Below are positions 23,205-25,514 of a stretch of DNA of 25,514 nt, one piece after another. Within the stretch, counting starts at the first letter, position 1, and each line of letters starts with the position of its first letter. The translations under genes and the position numbers were made by a program. Under the pieces are notes generated by a model that was given only the letters and a program-made list of their open reading frames with translations, was not told the origin of the DNA and made no database searches. Source of the DNA: Pseudomonadota bacterium (GTDB taxonomy: Bacteria; Desulfobacterota; Desulfobulbia; Desulfobulbales; JAGXFP01); NCBI GenBank assembly GCA_030673265.1, contig DAOVJK010000007.1, positions 1-25,514 on the forward strand, in the 5' to 3' direction.

Positions 23205-24095
23205 ATGACTAGCGAGCTCTTTCTCCAATATGTCTTTGCCGGTTTGACCTATGGCATTATTTATGCCATTGTCGCCATCGGTTTTAATATCATCTATAAT
23301 ACCACCGGCATAATCAATTTCGCCCAGGGCGAATTCGTGATGCTCGGCGGCATGATCGCCATCTCTTTGAATAATTTCATGCCGATGGTGGTGGCGATAG
23401 TTCTGGCGGTGATGATCACCATGGTTATCGGGGCCCTGATCGAGATCGTCTTCATCCGCTGGCTGGAGAAACCTTCGGTTTTGCGGCTGATTATCATCAC
23501 CATTGGCCTGTCGATTCTGATTCGTGAGGTGGCTCTCCATATCTGGGGCGAAAGCGTACGGTCCCTACCTTATTTTGTCGGTAACGAGGTCACCTCAATC
23601 TCCATCCTTGGTACCAGAATATCTCCCCAGGTTCTGTGGGTGATGGGGGTATGTACCGTAATGGTGCTCTGCCTGAGTCTCTTTTTCAGGTTTACCCTGA
23701 TGGGCCAGAAGATGCAGGCCTGTGCCGCCAACCGGACTGCGGCGACTCTCTGCGGGATTAACACCAGAAACATGGTAACCCTTTCTTTCATGCTCAGCGC
23801 CGGCATCGGCGCTCTGGCCGGTTGTGTGATGTCGCCGATTACCTACACCCAGTATGACGGCGGTACCGGTCTGGCCATCAAAGGTTTTACCGTGGCCATT
23901 ATGGGTGGCCTTGGCCACAGCATGGGGGCTGTGGCGGCCGGCTTATTGCTGGGCCTGCTTGAGGCCTTCAGCGTCAGTGTCCTGCCCCTGGCCTTTCAGG
24001 ATGCCATCTCCATCAGTATTCTGCTGGTTATTCTTTTCGTCCGGCCCCACGGTCTTTTCGGCCGCAAGGATGCCGCTGGCCTCAAGGAGTTTTGA
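23205..24095 (+). CDS. livH: Branched-chain amino acid ABC transporter permease LivH
   Basis: This 296-residue inner-membrane protein has about eight helices. It carries the family signature GIINFAQGEFVMLGGM near residue 38, GQKMQACAANRTAATLCGI (the cytoplasmic coupling region that contacts the ATPases) and a C-terminal VRPHGLFGR. It forms the translocation path with LivM, powered by LivG and LivF. The ATG at 23205 lacks a good ribosome site, which together with the hairpin 26 bases upstream suggests lower expression than livJ. The first codons MTSELFLQYVFAGLTYG fit the family start well. Confidence 0.94.
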   Translation: MTSELFLQYVFAGLTYGIIYAIVAIGFNIIYNTTGIINFAQGEFVMLGGMIAISLNNFMPMVVAIVLAVMITMVIGALIEIVFIRWLEKPSVLRLIIITIGLSILIREVALHIWGESVRSLPYFVGNEVTSISILGTRISPQVLWVMGVCTVMVLCLSLFFRFTLMGQKMQACAANRTAATLCGINTRNMVTLSFMLSAGIGALAGCVMSPITYTQYDGGTGLAIKGFTVAIMGGLGHSMGAVAAGLLLGLLEAFSVSVLPLAFQDAISISILLVILFVRPHGLFGRKDAAGLKEF

Positions 24096-24098
24096 GAG

Positions 24099-25157
24099 AT
24101 GAAAAGATACCGGCCCCTTGCCATTCTCGCGGTTCTGGTCGTTTCCGTTCAACTTCTGACCCACTGGACCGGGACGCCATATTATCTGACCCAGCTGACC
24201 ATGGCCGCTTATTACTCGGTGGTCATCATCGGCCTGTGTCTGTTGATGGGCTATGCCGGCCAGATTTCGCTGGGCCACGCCGGTTTTTTTGCCATCGGCG
24301 GCTATATGTCGGCCATGCTTACTACCCATAACCTGTTACCCTATCAGGATCAGGGCTGGGTGGTGCTACTTGACAAGATCGGCTTTCTGGTCGCCAGCGA
24401 GGATCTGTACGGCGGAGCGCTGTTGGCCTTTGAACCCTGGGTCGCTGCTCTGGTCGCCGTCATTCTGGCCATGGTTATCGCCTTTATCATCGGTATTCCC
24501 ATCCTTAAATTAAAGGGCCATTATCTGGCCATGGGTACCCTGGGCTTCGGGATTATTGTCTACCGGGTGTTCCTCGCTTCAGAAATTTTCGGTGAGGCCG
24601 ACGGCATTTCCGAGGTGCCGGGCTTTACCTTGTTGCCTGGGGTGACCGTCACCGGCAGTTTCGGGGCCAGGATAGGCAATTATTATATTGCCTGGGGGAT
24701 GTTGATAATTGCGATGGCCCTGGTGCTCAATCTGATCAACTCCCGGGTGGGTCGCGCCTTACGAGCCATTCACGGCGCCGAAGACGCGGCTAATGCCATG
24801 GGGATTGATACCGCCCGCTATAAGCTGAAGACCTTCGTGCTGAGCGCTGTTTTGGCGGCCGTCGCCGGGGTGTTTTTAACCCATTATAACGGCGGCATCG
24901 GGCCATCCGAGGCCGGGGTAATGAAATCGGTTCGGTACGTCTCCATCGTTGCCGTCGGTGGCATGGCCAATCTCTGGGGTGCCATGAGCATGGGCATAAT
25001 TCTGAACTTCCTCTCCTTGCGCGGCCTGTTCGGTTCTTACGACGATGCTGTCTTCGGGGCGATCCTTATTATCATCATGCTCTTTGCGCCGGAAGGGATT
25101 TTGCGGTTAAATCTGCTGAGCAAACTGAAAAAAATTCTGGGGGGTAATCGCTCATGA
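24099..25157 (+). CDS. livM: Branched-chain amino acid ABC transporter permease LivM
   Basis: This encodes 352 residues, a polytopic membrane protein. The family signature GQISLGHAGFFAIGGYMSAM lies at about residues 54-73. The coupling motif NSRVGRALRAIHGAEDAA is in the last third and the C-terminal FAPEGILRL is present. It pairs with LivH to form the membrane channel of the uptake system. The ATG is 3 bases after the livH stop with an AAGGAG inside livH. Its own stop overlaps the livG start by four bases (ATGA). Nothing about it is unusual. Confidence 0.94.
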   Translation: MKRYRPLAILAVLVVSVQLLTHWTGTPYYLTQLTMAAYYSVVIIGLCLLMGYAGQISLGHAGFFAIGGYMSAMLTTHNLLPYQDQGWVVLLDKIGFLVASEDLYGGALLAFEPWVAALVAVILAMVIAFIIGIPILKLKGHYLAMGTLGFGIIVYRVFLASEIFGEADGISEVPGFTLLPGVTVTGSFGARIGNYYIAWGMLIIAMALVLNLINSRVGRALRAIHGAEDAANAMGIDTARYKLKTFVLSAVLAAVAGVFLTHYNGGIGPSEAGVMKSVRYVSIVAVGGMANLWGAMSMGIILNFLSLRGLFGSYDDAVFGAILIIIMLFAPEGILRLNLLSKLKKILGGNRS

Positions 25158-25514
25158 CCATCCTGGAAATCAATAATTTAAACAAAAGATTCGGTGGTCT
25201 TCAGGCCGTCCAGGATATAAGCTTCGCAGTCGAAGAGAACAGTATCAAGGCGGTTATCGGACCCAATGGCGCCGGCAAGACGACCCTTTTCAACCTGATT
25301 TCCGGGGCCTTACCGCTTGATGCCGGGACCACAATCTTTCAGGGCAGAGAGATCCAGGGCTTGCAGCCTTACCAGATCGCCGGTCGCGGCATAGCCCGCA
25401 CCCATCAGAATATCAAGTTGTTTCCCGGCATGACCGCCCTGGACAATGTCATGGTTGGCCGACATCCCCAAAGCCGGGCCGGATCTGTGGTCGGGATGCT
25501 TAATCTGCCTTTCC
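25154..25514 (+). CDS. livG: Branched-chain amino acid ABC transporter ATPase LivG (partial, 3' end beyond window)
   Basis: The first 120 codons are present and the frame is open to the right edge. The Walker A motif GPNGAGKTT is at about residues 36-44. The THQNIKLFPGMTALDNVMVG segment around the Q-loop is the one found in LivG rather than LivF. This protein hydrolyses ATP to drive import through LivHM. A livF gene is expected to follow outside the window. The start overlaps the livM stop (ATGA). Confidence 0.93.
   Translation, partial: MTILEINNLNKRFGGLQAVQDISFAVEENSIKAVIGPNGAGKTTLFNLISGALPLDAGTTIFQGREIQGLQPYQIAGRGIARTHQNIKLFPGMTALDNVMVGRHPQSRAGSVVGMLNLPF

Noticed and set aside
17646..25514. 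ior-paaK-ACT-liv operon as a novel system
   Set aside because: This combination is familiar in anaerobic deltaproteobacteria and all genes are complete and ordinary.

Overview
This window looks like chromosomal DNA of a Desulfobacterota-type (deltaproteobacterial) anaerobe. The grounds are the indolepyruvate:ferredoxin oxidoreductase / arylacetate-CoA ligase / ACT / branched-chain amino acid ABC block, the density of PAS-HDFNN histidine kinases, a ferredoxin-like gene, a NapH-type polyferredoxin and a bacteriohemerythrin. The assignment rests on gene content alone. By eye the right third (about 16.3-25.5 kb) is GC-richer and tightly packed. The left two thirds are AT-richer, with long gaps, small orphan genes and gene remnants.

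Layout. (1) 1-1859, minus: 5' part of a histidine kinase with a periplasmic solute-binding sensor, cut by the window edge. (2) 1860-4130: a patch of small and broken genes on the minus strand. It holds a zinc-ribbon protein, a ferredoxin with an in-frame stop and a lost cluster cysteine, the tail of a receiver domain, a small hypothetical gene, an acyl carrier protein, a frameshifted gene for a YEIRG-repeat protein, and a possible IS21-type end. (3) 4127-7739, minus: four clustered genes, a LicC/PntC-like nucleotidyltransferase, a HisC-like aminotransferase, a CDP-alcohol phosphatidyltransferase and a SAM methyltransferase. They read as a pathway that makes, CDP-activates and transfers an amino-headgroup, then perhaps methylates it. 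(4) 8382-9119: a small Cys-rich protein (plus) convergent with a bacteriohemerythrin (minus). (5) 9534-15914, minus: a soluble PAS-PAS hybrid kinase, a Cache-HAMP-PAS-PAS membrane sensor, and a two-gene unit of a ModA-like binding protein plus a HAMP membrane sensor. The two membrane sensors end in the same four-cysteine module and have no recognisable kinase, cyclase or methyl-acceptor output domain. (6) 16304-17329, minus: a NapH-like membrane iron-sulfur protein. (7) 17646-25514, plus: iorA-iorB-paaK-ACT, then livJ-livH-livM-livG, with livG cut by the window edge.

How it fits together: block 7 imports branched-chain or aromatic amino acids or related acids and interconverts arylpyruvates, arylacetyl-CoA and arylacetates. 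Block 5 is an environmental sensing set. Block 3 is the best candidate for an under-described system. It has the two activities of the fused phosphonate enzyme PntC on separate, overlapping genes, joined to a headgroup transferase and a methyltransferase, but no phosphonate-forming gene (PEP mutase, phosphonopyruvate decarboxylase) is in view. I saw no tRNA, rRNA, CRISPR array or intact transposase.
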